A DNA stretch of 64,000 nucleotides from Asterochloris sp. CNOR1 (lineage: Eukaryota > Chlorophyta > Trebouxiophyceae > Trebouxiales > Trebouxiaceae): assembly GCA_963969365.1 (NCBI GenBank), contig OZ017752.1, forward strand, positions 2,914,001-2,978,000. The letters are read 5' to 3'. A model generated the notes under the pieces. The model had not been told where the DNA came from. It saw nothing but the letters and a program-made list of their open reading frames with translations, and searched no databases. This document shows positions 9,708-22,100 of this stretch, piece after piece (the stretch's first letter is position 1; each line of letters starts with the position of its first letter). The position numbers were made by a program, and so were the translations under genes.

Positions 9708-12700
9708 CTCCCAGGCACGCCTCAGGCTGCTGTGCAGGCCACATCTGCTGTGACCAGTGCGCTAGATGGGCACAGCAAGCCTCCAGCTGTGATCACCCAG
9801 GCCGCCGATGGGGCCGTGTCCACTCACCGGGGGGCTCACAGGCTGCTGCCGTCCCCTGCAGGTCTTGCAGCTCCCTGGCTGCAGCCTGGCCCTTTGCACT
9901 GCATCCAATGAGACATGGTAGCTGAGCGCTGACGCAGCTACATCACAGCCTGCTGCTCACCCCGCAGGTCCCGCACTTTCCTGAGGGCCCAGGTCCCTGC
10001 CATCCAGCTGTGCGCTCTCAAGGCGGTGGCTGCCAAGGAGTTGACAGGCATGCTGCAGAACAAGTCTGCCTACCTGGTGCAAGTGCTCAAGGTGAGGCCT
10101 CTGTACTTTGGGACCTGTTGTGAGCACAGCCGGGTGCTCTGCACTGCTGAGGTGAACACATCTGCCAACAAACAGAGCTGCCTGTTTGGCCCTGTTGGCT
10201 GTGTCGCTGGCGCAAGTCCGGCGCCTCAGCGATGTGATGGTAAGCATATCATTGACTGACGCCAGCATGCTGGCTTGCTTGCAGCTGCTTGCTGTGTGGG
10301 GCTCCAAGATACCTTCAAATATGGCCTCAGCAGCAACTATACCTGCTGCAGACACTGCGTGCTGAAGGACCCCGGGCTGCTGCCACTGTGATGGATTGCG
10401 GACTTGAACGGCGCCAGAGCAACCCGCACAGCGACACTGAGGCTGCCCACTTGTCCAGCAGTGACCCCTCAGACTACCAGGCAGCCTCTCAGAGGGCTGA
10501 CTTTGATGCAAGCAAATACAAAACTGCCTGGTGAAGCTGAGCACTTGATGGTGCTGCCCCGCTGCAGCTAGACCTATACCATTGTGACAGCCAGTCCTTG
10601 CTTGCAGGTGTCATTAGTATCCTGAAGGGAAATGTGAATATGGTGAGGGACTGCCTGCTGTCTGATGCCATTTCCGAGCCCATCACTGTGATGTGCAGCT
10701 TGCAAATGCTGCTTATTGCCACAGGCGTGGCCTGTTTGTATGCTCACTCAGATGCAGAGCTAAGGGCCTCTCAGAGGGCTGACTTTGATGCAAGCAAATA
10801 CAAAGCTGTCAGGTGAGGCTGAGCACTTGTTGGTGCTGGCCCTCTGCAGCTAAACCTTTGCAGTAGCCAGTTCCTTGCTTGCAGATGTCACTTCCATGCT
10901 GAAGGGAGGTGCAAATCTGGTGAGGGGCTGCCTGCTGTCTGTTGCCGTTGCACAGCCCGTCTCTGTGATGTGCAGCTTGCGAATGCTGATCATCGCCGCA
11001 GGTGTGGCCTGTTTGTTTGCTCACTCAGATGCAGAGCTAAGGGCCTCTCAGAGGGCTGACTTTGATGCAAGCAAATTCAAAACTGTCAGGTGAGGCTGTT
11101 TACTTGCTGGTGCTGCCCCTCTGCAGCTAGACCTTTGTGAGAGCCAGTTCCTTGCTGTGTCACTTCCATGCTGTGTCACTTCCATACTGAAGGGAGGTGC
11201 AAATCTGGTGAGGGACTGCCTGCTGTCTGTTGCCATTCCCCAGCCCATCTCTGTGATGTGCAGCTTGCAAATGCTGATCATTGCCACAGGTGTGGCCTGT
11301 TTGTATGCGCACTCAGAAGCAGAGCTAAGAGACAGGCGCGCCAGCAGGGTGGAGTCGTCTGCGCCGGCTTGGTGCAGGGCGCCTCCTGGGCTGACGAATG
11401 CACAAGTGGCTCTTGCAGAAGCTTGCACAGTGCCTGTACAGCGCAGCAGCAGCGGCAGCATTGTGCCTGCCTGTCTGCTTGCTATATACAACATGACAGC
11501 CAAAGCTTGACATCAGGATGCTATGACATGTGAAGCCTGCTCAGGTGGTGCACAGCAAGCAGGGCCTACCGGCAAGACAGCAGAGCTCTGTATATCTGTC
11601 TAGCTACCCGCTATGCAAACATACAATCCAGGCCTCCTCTGTACTTGGGACCTACAGGCGCCTGTTCCGGTGCAGATTCACAAACAGGCCCCAGTGTGCA
11701 TCATGTGTCCCACCGCCATGCAGGTCATGGATGCGGAACCTGAGCCTATCCCAACACCACCTCGCAGGCAGGCCAAACCTCAACCTCCCAAGGCTCCACC
11801 AGGTGCAGGCAAGCACTGATCCTCATTGCCCTCTTATCTCATTGCTTGTCGCCAGCAATGTTCCTTACCTGACAAAGCCAGCAATGCTTATCTAGGCGCG
11901 GCCATGCTACAGCAGCAGTCCTCAGGTTGGGCCAAGGTCACTGGGACACCTAGAACTGAGTAGCATGCTGTCACGCTCCTGCTGCATGTATCGTGAATTG
12001 TCAGCCAGTCATCAAAGTACTGAGCATTCCCTCTCACGCAGCAGCGCTCACGACTTTGAATAGCCCAGGCAGGACCTGCTGTAGCCAGCAATGACCCTCT
12101 ACCTATGCCGAAGCTGAGCCACAGGCAGTGGCGCCGTCTGTGAGCATGTCATGCAAAGGTGTTGCCGCTTACAGATTGGCGCCTTTGGACTATTGAGCTT
12201 GGCAAGCATATGTGCCTTCAGGCTTTGGAGACCTCATGGAGCAGGCAGCGCAGGAGCTGTACTGGCCAGCAGGGAGCGCCTAGTCAGCGTCACGGTGTCC
12301 CTACTGATCTGCAGGCAGGGCATGCGTGACCAGCCTCTACCAGAGTGGCAGTGGGTGGACCCATGTAGACCTGCTGAGTGTCTAAGATAGGAGTCGTCAC
12401 TCCTTACCTGCAGGCAGTGAGGCCAAAATTTTGAGAGGCCCTGAGCTGCTGGATACCATCTTAAGTGTTGTCATTCTTCTGCTGCAGGCAGCGGGGGCAT
12501 CTGCGATGAGGCAATGCACAAGCTGCGGCGGCTGTACACGACCCTGAGCATCATGCCAAAGGACATGGACGACACTAACAAAGACCTGCTGGCACAGTTC
12601 AGCCCGCAGCAGCAGGTGCAGCTGGTGTGGTACCTGCAATGTGGTGCTCAGCAGCATGTGCTGCACACCAGGCCTGCAGGAGCTTCAGGCAGAATTAACT

Positions 12701-15700
12701 TGCAGCTGCAGATAAGGCTCTCTGGTTTCTGAAGCCCTGTGCTGAGTGGTGTCATTGCACTGCACATCAGGCATGCGGGTGTCTCAGTCTAAATACTGGC
12801 CCGCAGCTGCAGGTATGGCTGCCGTGGTACCATGATGCTTGTGCTAAGCAGCGCTGGTGTCCTGCATACCGGGCATATTGCCTCAGAGTACAGCTTGGGT
12901 CCGCAGCAGCAGGTGTGACGACCCATCTGATACCTGCAAACAAGCACGGCTACCCTATGCTGAGCCACGCTTGAGCAAGTCTGGACTCTAAGTGGCTTGC
13001 CGACTGATGGATCTGTGCTCAGCAGAGCTGGCGCCTCGCACAGGCACAGTGTAGTTTGCTGCAACTGATTGCCATTGCCACAGGCATGCACACGCATCAG
13101 CATGCTTTTCATGAGCATGGATATGAGCTTGACTTCTTGACCTTCGGATGGACATTACATACCTGCACTTTGCATTGCTGCAGGTGTATGTTGGACGTCA
13201 CAGCAGCGGTCCGTGCTGACACCAGGCGTGCTGTGCTTGCCACCCTGCGGGCAGACCCCTTGGTCCTGAGAGCTTCTGGATGTCTGTGCCTGTAGGTGGA
13301 AATGGTGCTGCAGATCGAGAAAGAAGCTGGTACCCACAAGAAGGTGACTGCCACCTCAATGCTGCAAGAAGCCGTTGCCCATGAGGCAGATGAGACAGCT
13401 CAAACAGCAGGGCCTTGTTATGCCTGTGCTCTCCTGCTGTGGCCTCTGGTGCTGGCCACAGACTGGGAACCCACCATCTTGAGCACTTTTTGAAGCCTGC
13501 CTGTGGTCGCATGCAGCCTCCCCTGCTTGTTGTGCAAGCAGATGCCACAGCTAAATGTTGCCTTGCACTTTATGCATGCCCCATCATCTCTGCTGCTCAT
13601 CAATGACCCGACTGACTGCAGAACAAGCAGGGCGCCATCCAGCGTCTGCTGGCCAGCAGCTTGAGTGAGGCGGCGCAAGCAGCATGGCTGATGAATGGCA
13701 GCCAGTCACCAGATTCATTGCAGGCGCGGCGCTCATCAGGTTGGTCTGCACAGTCAAAAGCGGCATGCTGTCAAGCGCTAGCCCCAGCTTGTGCCATTTA
13801 CTGCCAAGTACTCATTGCCATGGCTTTGTTCCAGGACTCATCTCATGCTTGGCAGCTTCCTGTCAGACTGAGAATCGGGTCACACCAGGCCAGCTGCAGG
13901 CAAGGCACAGCAGACACAGCTGCGCATTAGAGATGTTTTCGGGCATGCCAACGAGTCCAAGAGGCAGCAAACAGGGCTTGGATGCCAGCTGCTATACTAC
14001 CTTTGGTCGCGAAGCAATGAGCCAAGCAACTACTTGCTTCTAGCAACAAGTTGCATCCTCCTTCCGCCCTTGTGCGTAGCAAGCACAGCGAAGCTACTAC
14101 CTTTGGACGCGAAGCAATAAAAGCAAAGCAAGACGCATCACTAGCAACTTGTTGATAGGAATTGATTGGGGCTTCAGAATGCCTCTGGGATGCCTCTAGC
14201 TGTGCACCCTCACAATGACGGCAGGCCAGATCTTTGGTACGCTTGTGTTGCTTGCTACGCATTTGCTGCAGGGCAAGGCTTCAACTACCAGGACTCTGAG
14301 CGTCAGGCAAGCAGCCCAGATCTGCATCTGAACATGACGTAACCCAGACCAAGCTTTGCCTCGAGGTGAGCACAGGATACTGAATACAGCGGCAGCTTGA
14401 GAAGATGCGCTGTCTGACATGAAATGCTGGTAGCCATCATCTGCGCTCGGCTGGAGGGAAACCCGACAGCTCTCGGGCCCGACGGCGATGCTCTTGTGTG
14501 AGCCTCGTCCTGTCTGGAGCCAAGCAGCAGCATGCCAGACTGTTCCTTGCTGGCATCTTTGCACACTCATATGCTTTTCAAGGTAGACGCCTTTCAAAGT
14601 TGTTTGCGATTTTGTAGACTCAAAACCGCACATGCCGCAACTGTCGGTGCACCTGCTTGCCAGTAGCTTGTACCACCTCTGTCAGTCTGATCTGCTCTGA
14701 ATGCAGGCCGCTGAGGTCCTGAGGGACCTGTACAACCACAAAAGGCTGCGCCGCGGGGACTTGGACGCCCAGGCCAGGAGCTTCGTCAGCACCATGCCCC
14801 CTGAAGTGCAACTGCAGGCGCGTGAGTCTCCAACATCCTCAGCACATGGCTGGCCATGGCGCCTCCAGTGTCACTTGAACAGCCAGCCATGTGCTGAGGG
14901 TGTCGGGTTGCACTGGCTGTGTCAAGCTGCGCGGACATCTGCAGCTGGCCTGGAGGTCAGACCGGTGTGCCTGCTCATACAGGTTTGGTGCGCCCCTATG
15001 TAGAAAGCTGGGGGCAGGTTCTGCTTGGGGGTTACATGTCCTTCCTCTGCCTTGACCATAAAGTGTGAAATCATTTCACTCTTTATGATCAAGGCAAATG
15101 AATGAAACATGACTCCCAAGCAAACCCCCAAAAATTTTAAACTTTTTGATGAGATCCCGCTGCCTGCTGAGCTTGTGCCGCGCCTGTCTCTCTAATTTGC
15201 GGGGCAGAGGGTGCCTCAGCAGCTCATGATGTCAGTGGTCTGACAGCTTGAGTACTTGCGAGCTTGGCAGCTTGGGCGCTTCGTCAGCTGCTCACCTGCA
15301 CGCCCCTGATTTGTGTGCATGCAGGGGGAACTTGATGTGCCACCGTGCTACTGTGCCACCACCAGAAATAAGACTGGTCGCTCCCTGTTGCTATGCTTGT
15401 CAAGCAGCCCTGTCTGAATGGCTACAGGTGTATAGCCTGTCCCGACCCCCTTGCTGGTCAATCCTAGTATGTTCCCTGACACAACACTATTGGATCCAGG
15501 ACTGCAGGTGCTCAGCACGCTGCTCTGAAACTCCAAGCGTGCAGCTGCATTGCACCCAGTAAGAACCAAGCACAGGCCCACACTTGAGAGCTCTGAAACG
15601 TCTCAAAGCTAGGTACCCCAAGAGGCTGCACCATCATTCAGGCAACATCCCTGTGTGCGGGCGTCGAGCAGGTGATCTGGTGTGCTGCAGGTGCTGAACC

Positions 15701-16902
15701 TCCTGTGGGGCTCCTCAAACCTGCGCAATCCCAGCGCCTACATCGTGAGCTCAGGCAACATCCTGCTTGACGAACACTATCGAGAGCAGGAGCAGCGGGA
15801 GGCGCAGGAGAGGAGCGACGCTGAGCTGGCCGCAGGCCTCATGCAGAAGGTTAGCCGGACTGTGTGTGTGGATGGCCCACTAGGTGGAAGTTGTGACACA
15901 CTGAGAAGTCCCAGTCTCTGGGAGCTGCCTGCAGCCCTCATGCAGTAGGTCAGCCTGGGCTGTTGCGTAGCAACTGCTGCTGAGCTTTGCCTTGCATGAG
16001 CCAGAGAGCACTGCAGGAGAACATCATCATCACTGAGCTGGCCGCAGCCCTCATGCAGCAGGCATCCACATCAGCCTGTTTGGGTGTGGGCCATGGCTGT
16101 GTTGAGGTTGCTGCTGTCTGAACTGCCAAGCCGACTGTTGTTGCACCAGTGCAGCAGGCTGCCCTGACTGTGTTGTGGCGAGGCCTGTATTGTCTTTTGC
16201 ATGTTGAGCTATGAAAAGCAGGAAAGGGCAGTGCTGATCCAGGGTGGTTGCAACCTCAACCACCCACCAGAAAAAAATTAAGCCCAGAGGTTCCCAGAGT
16301 CAATGCTGAGTGCAAGAGGGGCCCTGAGTGTACCTCGGCCTGGGTTCTGTTGTCTTTCCAGCAGCCCGCAACTTTGGGACCAATTCAGCATTGGCCATTG
16401 GCAATGTAGTCCGTGACACCCCCCTGCCATGCTCTGCATAGCTGCTGCCACACCCGCACAGCAAGCCTCGCTTCAATGCCTTACTCTGCACACAGGTGTG
16501 CCTTTCACTGGAGTCTGCCGGCTTGTCACCATGTTGCATGGACTGCAGGATATCACTCGCCAGGTCATGTCGTATGGAGGCAGCGCCACAGCAGAGATGC
16601 CGACTTTGACTGAGGCAACACAGAGAAACAGCATGCCTGCGGCACCCAGCCCAGGTCCAGACTTGGTGTCACAGGGTTCCATCTTGGGATATTCCAGCTT
16701 TGGGGGTTTGGGCCCACCAGCTCCCAGGCTGCAGGAGGCAGATTTGGGCAGCCAGGACATATATCGCTCCAAATGGGACGCTGCAGACAATATGAGGTGC
16801 ACGACAGAGTCTGCAAGGATGCACGACCAGCAGCGCTCACCCGCTGCTGACGTCGAGGAGGACTGTGATTCATGGGATGACCTCCTCAGCAAGCCGTACT
16901 GA
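9708..16902 (+). CDS. Protein with repeated hnRNP-Q acidic-type domains
   Basis: Likely exons: about 9708-9862, 9969-10091, 10352-10530, about 11727-11805, 12490-12614, 13298-13343, from 13622, 14704-14821, 15691-15850, 16496-16902. Three segments repeat the pattern of the hnRNP-Q acidic (NURR) domain, a Leu-rich helix, DLD and then an NKSA-like end: LTGMLQNKSAYLVQVLK; LRRLYTTLS with VEMVLQIEKEAG and NKQGAIQRLL; and LRDLYNHKRLRRGDLDAQAR with VLNLLWGSSNLRNPSAYI. In hnRNP-Q/R this domain precedes RRMs in RNA binding; no RRM is visible here. A proline-rich linker (PEPIPTPPRRQAKPQPPK) lies at 11.75 kb and the C-terminus is acidic (DSWDDLLSKPY). The start codon is not identified, several joins are missing, and the whole may be two genes. 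Confidence 0.65.
10488..11340 (+). repeat. 280-bp tandem triplication inside a gene
   Basis: Three units with period about 275-288 bases (anchor gcctctcagagggctgactt at 10488, 10769 and 11042). Two contain a 205-base segment, 10608-10812 and 10885-11089, bounded by AG and GT. Each keeps an open frame with a hydrophobic stretch (VMCSLQMLLIATGVACLYAH or close) and the tail RADFDASKYK. The third unit has lost its acceptor. Confidence 0.85.
13993..14122. repeat. Direct repeat, about 101 bp apart, with small inverted arms
   Basis: The segment tactacctttgg(t/a)cgcgaagcaat occurs near 13996 and 14097. The flanks hold ctagcaacaagttgc and, inverted, gcaacttgttg. It lies in an intron of the hnRNP-Q-like gene and could be a degraded foldback element. 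Confidence 0.5.
15023..15121. repeat. Near-perfect hairpin, MITE-like
   Basis: The outer arms gcttgggggttacatgt and acatgactcccaagc pair. The inner arms tgccttgaccataaagtg and cactctttatgatcaaggca pair around a loop of about 11 bases. It is a 99-base inverted repeat, AT-richer than its surroundings, within an intron. No second copy was noticed in the window and no target-site duplication is clear. Confidence 0.75.
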
Positions 16903-17089
16903 ACTGCAAAGCAGTTTCTGCTTCATGCTGAACTGTTTGTTTGTTGCCCTGCCGCCCAGCTTGTTGGCAAGCATGACAATATGGTATGTCAAGCACCACT
17001 GTGAGAGCTGCAGTAAGAAGGGGCTTCAGAGATGCAGTCATGACATTTTGTGACATGCATGCTGATCAAGTCTGACGGGTCAAGTCTAG

Positions 17090-17926
17090 GTCTCAGACGC
17101 CCCACCAGATGTCGTCCTCTCCAACAAGCGATGGATCCACGGACGACGAATGGCATCTGACCTGCACCTGTCTCACCCCCCATCCCCAGAGGGTGCTCGT
17201 CAAACTTCCATTTGGATATGTCTACCACAGTGAGTGTCGGTCTGGCATTCTTTGCTGATCGGCTGTGGCCTCGCTGATCTCAATATGTGTGTTCCAAGTT
17301 GCTATGCAGGGCTCTGCTTGGGTAGAACCTTGCTATATGGTCAATATCTCATTGGTGCCAAATCGAGTTAGAGGACAACAGCATGCTGATGCTGTCCTCT
17401 ACCACAAATCACATCAGTCAGATGGCGGCCTGGAGCTTCAGAGCCAAGTATGGACTTCTTGGTGTGGCACAACAGGTCTGTGAGGCAGACAGGTCTGTCC
17501 TGCTGACCCAGCACTGCTGTTTGGACACCCTGTGTGCACAGCTCAAGCCAGGCTTTGGCTACTGCATACTCTGACCTGCATCTCAAGCGGCTTTCATAAG
17601 GAGGTTGACAGCTGACAACTGACGTGCAGGCAGTCAGCTTAGCCAAGGATGCACGCAAGGTGGAGGCCAACAAGGGCCTAATTTCTGCAGACAGAAAGGG
17701 CAACTGGGAACACGAGCTTAGTACTGCGCTTCAGGCTGCAATGGAAGCCAACACCATTGCACCAGCCCTCGAGGCAAAGGAACGCATAACGCGGCTTGTG
17801 CTCGAAGCCTGTGGCAGTGATATAGGTGTGTCTCGGCATAGTCAGCCTGCATCGTACTGTTTCTGATCATAGCTCAAAGATTTTCATTGCATGCTTGCAG
17901 GAGCTGCAGCCAAACGCAGCAGCTGA
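17090..17926 (+). CDS. Possible short unnamed gene or exon group
   Basis: Weakly supported. A short exon ending near 17227 could read RVLVKLPFGYVYH between a consensus AG and GTGAGT. A better one at 17629-17826 is open, hydrophilic and helical (AVSLAKDARKVEANKGLIS, then ERITRLVLEACGSDI), flanked by GTGCAG and GTGTGT. Splicing to 17901 would give a short tail GAAAKRSS and a stop at 17926. The phases of the first and second exons do not agree, so an exon is missing or the first is wrong. No family is recognised. A TGTAA signal at 18316 could serve this transcript. Confidence 0.3.
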
Positions 17927-17954
17927 TGCTGAGGTTGCAGCGTACTGAGCAGAC

Positions 17955-18110
17955 ATGGCTGTTGCTGCGGATGGCCATACAGTTGTCAGCAACCAGTCAG
18001 AGGATGTTGCAGCTCTTGATGGAGTCCTGGAGGAGGCTGCTGCCTTATATCTAGCCGCCCGAGAAGGCAGCCTGGCCTCATCAGATGTCAGCTCCCTTCA
18101 GGAACTGTAA
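17955..18110 (+). CDS. 51-codon acidic ORF
   Basis: ATG to TAA, starting MAVAADGHTVVSNQSED and ending SSLQEL. It is acidic and alanine-rich, and lies 28 bases after the possible stop of the preceding exon group. It may be the true C-terminal exon of that gene through a different splice, a separate small protein, or chance. Confidence 0.22.
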   Translation: MAVAADGHTVVSNQSEDVAALDGVLEEAAALYLAAREGSLASSDVSSLQEL

Positions 18111-19175
18111 TGACTCAGAGAAAGCTTTGGGCTGGCAGCTCTGTACTAGCTCTGTCATCAAGCTCCTTCCCGCCTGGCCTGATGATGAGTGTTAGTCTTG
18201 CAATTGCACACTGCTCCTGGCTCATCTTCTGAGAGCTGATGCGCCAGAGGGTAGAGATGTTGCTCCATGTCAGCCCGGCCACAAGACAAAATGACTGGCC
18301 CAGCGCATCAGCATGTGTAACCCTATCTGCTGTCCTGCCCGAGACAGCTCTCCATCCATGGAGCGGTTAGCCACTGTGATGAAGATTGGGCACCCGGCAG
18401 TCATCTTTGTACAATCCTGCCATGTGCAAACACAAGCCCTGTTGTTCTAAAAGCAGAATATGCTGCCCCAGCAAGAGGTTAAGCCTTGAGCTTCCTGATC
18501 TTGCTGCCCTCTCAAATCGACGCTGTAAATGCCGACCATCAAACGGTGAGTGCATGGGCATGTCCCCTTGCAAGGTGGTAGACAATTGGTGAGCAGCACC
18601 GGAGTGCTGTAGGGCGCTTGTTGCCGCCATGGTGGCCTGGCCCTGGCCCTGAAGGTCTGGATGCCAGAACAGCTGACTTCTCTAGCAAGAGCTTGTGGCA
18701 CAGGACAGCCAAGAGCTCTGATGCTGCTTCTGTTCAGTTTTGAGACATCTATCCGGCAGGCTTCTGACTTCTAACCAGCAGACAAAGCCTCTGGACGTCC
18801 ATCCAGAGCTGCACACAGCACACTGAAGTTGCTTGAGCTGGATCACCAGCTTGGACGTGCCTCGGGGTGCAACACATGCTGTCTTCAAATGCATCAGGAC
18901 GCAGACAGATTCTGTTGTGTCATGGCAGTACATCCAACCTGTATTTCTGGTTCTCACAGCTGATGAGGCACTCACCACATCATGCGGCACCAGCACACTG
19001 CACCGACTTACGTCTCAGAGCGTTCAATGCTATGCTAGCGGTCTCACAACTCATGACAAGGTGATGGGCCTGGCGGCGGCATCTGCCCAGCCTGTGGCCC
19101 TGGGAACTCCAGCGGGCGCCAGCCTGCAGCATGCTGGTGGTGGTGCATGGCTCCCCAGGCTCCTACAGTCCCATG
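18111..19175. other. Gap with a TGTAA signal, no gene seen
   Basis: A plus-strand TGTAA at 18316-18320 resembles the chlorophyte poly(A) signal. The rest should be 3' flank of the plus exons and of the convergent minus GATA gene, which stops at 19176. Confidence 0.4.
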
Positions 19176-22100
19176 TTATGCCCGGAAATCAGGTGGCGCC
19201 ATCAGTGGAGGAGGCGGCGGTGCCACCACTGGAGGAGGCGGCGTCATCAGTGGAGGAGGCGGCGGCGCCATCAGTGGAGGAGGCGGCAGCGCACATCCTA
19301 AGTCCTGGTGTGCTTGACCTGAAGGGCCTGGCCAGCAGGGTGGGGCAGGTGGCAAAGGCCCTGAGCCCTGCCTCAATGGCGGTGACTGTGGCACGCCCCA
19401 GGTTGCTGTGGGCGTGCCACCAGCCGCTCCCCTCCGCATTGGGGCCACATGCGTAATCCCAGGCAGAGCTGCAGGCGGCAGCCTGCAGCAAGGCTGATCT
19501 AAGGGCGGCGGTGGCAGGGCAGGCGGCGGTGGTGGCAGGCCAGGCGGCAGTGGCAGGGCAGGCGGCAGTGGTGGCAGGGCAGGTGGCGGTGGTGGTGAGA
19601 CAGGGGGCGGAGGTGGGCTAGGCGGCAGTGGTGGCTGCATGCCTGCTGTTGCGCTACGGGCAGCGACGGCTCCATGCCGAACCTGCTCTGCTGCCCGGAA
19701 TCTGCCACCACGGCCTTGGCCCCAGTTGCTGGCGGCGCCCATCTGAGGCGTGGAGCAGCAGCTCTGCCCGGTAAGGCCCATGTGCAGCGGAGGCCCAGCA
19801 GGTGGGACGGCAGGCGCCAGCACCTGTGGGGACATCCCGCTGAAGGCCGGCCACTCTCCGTCATCCTGTACTGTACATTGGGGAGGCCAGTACTGTGTCT
19901 GCCTGCTTGGTGGCGGAGGTGGCAGCAGTGGTGGTCCTGGTGGTGGGTCAGCTCCTGCAGGGGCAGACTGTGGAGCAAAATTAGTGGCCAGGAATTTGTT
20001 ACGCTGCTGGCAGCTGGTGGTTGATGGCTGAGACATGCCAGTCACACTCAGTCACAGAATGTGGCTTTTGGTCAGGACTGCATGGCGCATGTTCCTGCCC
20101 AGAACAGTGCCCTGGCATGTTCAGCTCGGCAGCATGAGGCTGAGCATGCAGCGAAGAGCCTGAAGCAGGCTGCACTGCAGGGGATCAGCCGAAAGTGTTG
20201 CACTGCTTGACTCAGGTTGGCAGCTGCAGGGAGCATCTGCTGGGACCCTCACTGTGCTGTAAGCAGACCTGTGGGGGCCAGCACCCACCTGCATACATGC
20301 TCCCAGGCTGGCAGGGGGCGCAAGACGCTGCCGGCGGCACTCCAACTCTTCCCGGCAAGGCGGCCGGCTCAGGTGGCTGCATGAGGCCAGCGTGTGTGGC
20401 GCCCCCATGCGCCGCTCCCCACAGCTGTGGAGCTCCCCTGACTGCCAGCGAGCCCCCTGGGCCTGACGGACCACCATCTGCCACTGCGCCCTGCTGCTCC
20501 CTCTCACCGCCCGCCACTGCCCCTTCTGGTGGCTGAAGGCATGATGGAAACCCCTGCCTGTCAGGTGGCACAGGCCTGGCAGGAGAATCCCAACTGGAGC
20601 GTTTGCGCAGGGGCTGGGCGGAGGGCCGAGCCGGCTGGGGCAGAACCCTGGCAGGGTCTCTGCCCCTGGACCGTCTGTGCAGAGTCTGGCCAGCACGTGG
20701 GCGCATTGCCTGCCACTGGAGTCGCCGCTGCTGCTGCAGCCTCCTGCTCTCCAGCTGCAGCCGCGCGACGACACGTGCAGCATCCCTGCCTTGCTGCTGC
20801 TGCAGCCTCACGCTCTCCAGTTGCAGAACTGCAATGGGGCCTGCAGCGTCCTCATAATGCTGCTGCCGCGCCTTTCTAAGCATGCGCAGTGCCGCGGCAG
20901 CCTCACCACTCAGCCTGGCCCTCTTCTGAGAGCCCGTCTGCGCAGCATCAGTGGGCCCAGCTTTGGCCGCCTTCCTCTTCCTGGTGGCAGGCCCCGCAGG
21001 CTTGCATGAGCACCCAGCAGCCTCTGCGGCCCTGCCTACAGGCCTGGCAGCTGTGCTGAAAGCCATGGCGGCCGTGCCTGCCCCATCAAGGGCACTGCTG
21101 GCAGCCATGGCGGCTGAGCCTGTCCCGGCAGGGGCACTGCCAACAGCCCGTCCTGGACATGTCGCCGGCTCACAGGCTCTGCCCTCAGATGCCGGTGCTG
21201 CCGCCGTTGCCACTGCCACAGCACTGGGGCCTTCTACAGCCCCCCTAGCCTCTGTTCTTGGTGCCCTGGCGCAAGCGTTCAGCTCAGAAGCATGCCCTGT
21301 TGCCAGCTGCTTCGTGCTGCTGGTTGGCTGCCCCTCCTGGGGATGAAGCTCAGCAGCCGCCACAGGGACTGTGCCTGCCGTGCTATGGAGCGGGACAGGG
21401 GTTCCACCTAATCTCCAGGGAGGCACAGCGGTGGCAAGGACCTGTGCTGGCAAAGCAGCCTTGACAGGGCCACCATATGCAGCACCGTCTGGAAGTGCAG
21501 CGTTGAGGCCCTGTCTCCTGTATGGGACATCCTGCAGGTCAGCAGGCATTTAGGACTCTCAATGCAATCTCGAGCAATCACAACTCACATGACATCTTCT
21601 ATCCTCGAATGGGGACCCCTTTTTTGTGCAGCTGTTTCTGTTTTAGCAGCAGGAATGATGGGGACTGCTGCACCAAGGGGCAAGCCAGCTGCAGCAGGGA
21701 ACTTCTCCAACCTACATTGGAGGCATGCAAGCTCACAAAAATCAATCTGCCTGGCACCCCACCTGGTGATCCTGCACCAGCACAGTCTGCGGGGAGGCTT
21801 CCTGCTGCTCCACTGCAGCACTGTCCAGGGGGCCAGGCGCCTCTGCTGGGGCCCCAGGCAGCCCTGCCAGGGACTGCCTGCCTGGTAGGGCAGCAGAGCC
21901 TATGAGGGGAGAGAAGCTCCCAGCAGCAGGGTCCACCCCTGGGGAGTGGCTCCCGTCCTGGTCAGCAGAATGCTGCCTGCTTGTGAGCATGCACACAACC
22001 AGCTGCGCCTCCTGTGGGAAGGCAGTGCCTGCAGGAGTCGGGCCGGCAGCTAGCCGGCCTACCCCATCGCCAGTCTCCCGCTGCCTGAAGCAGCTGCCGG

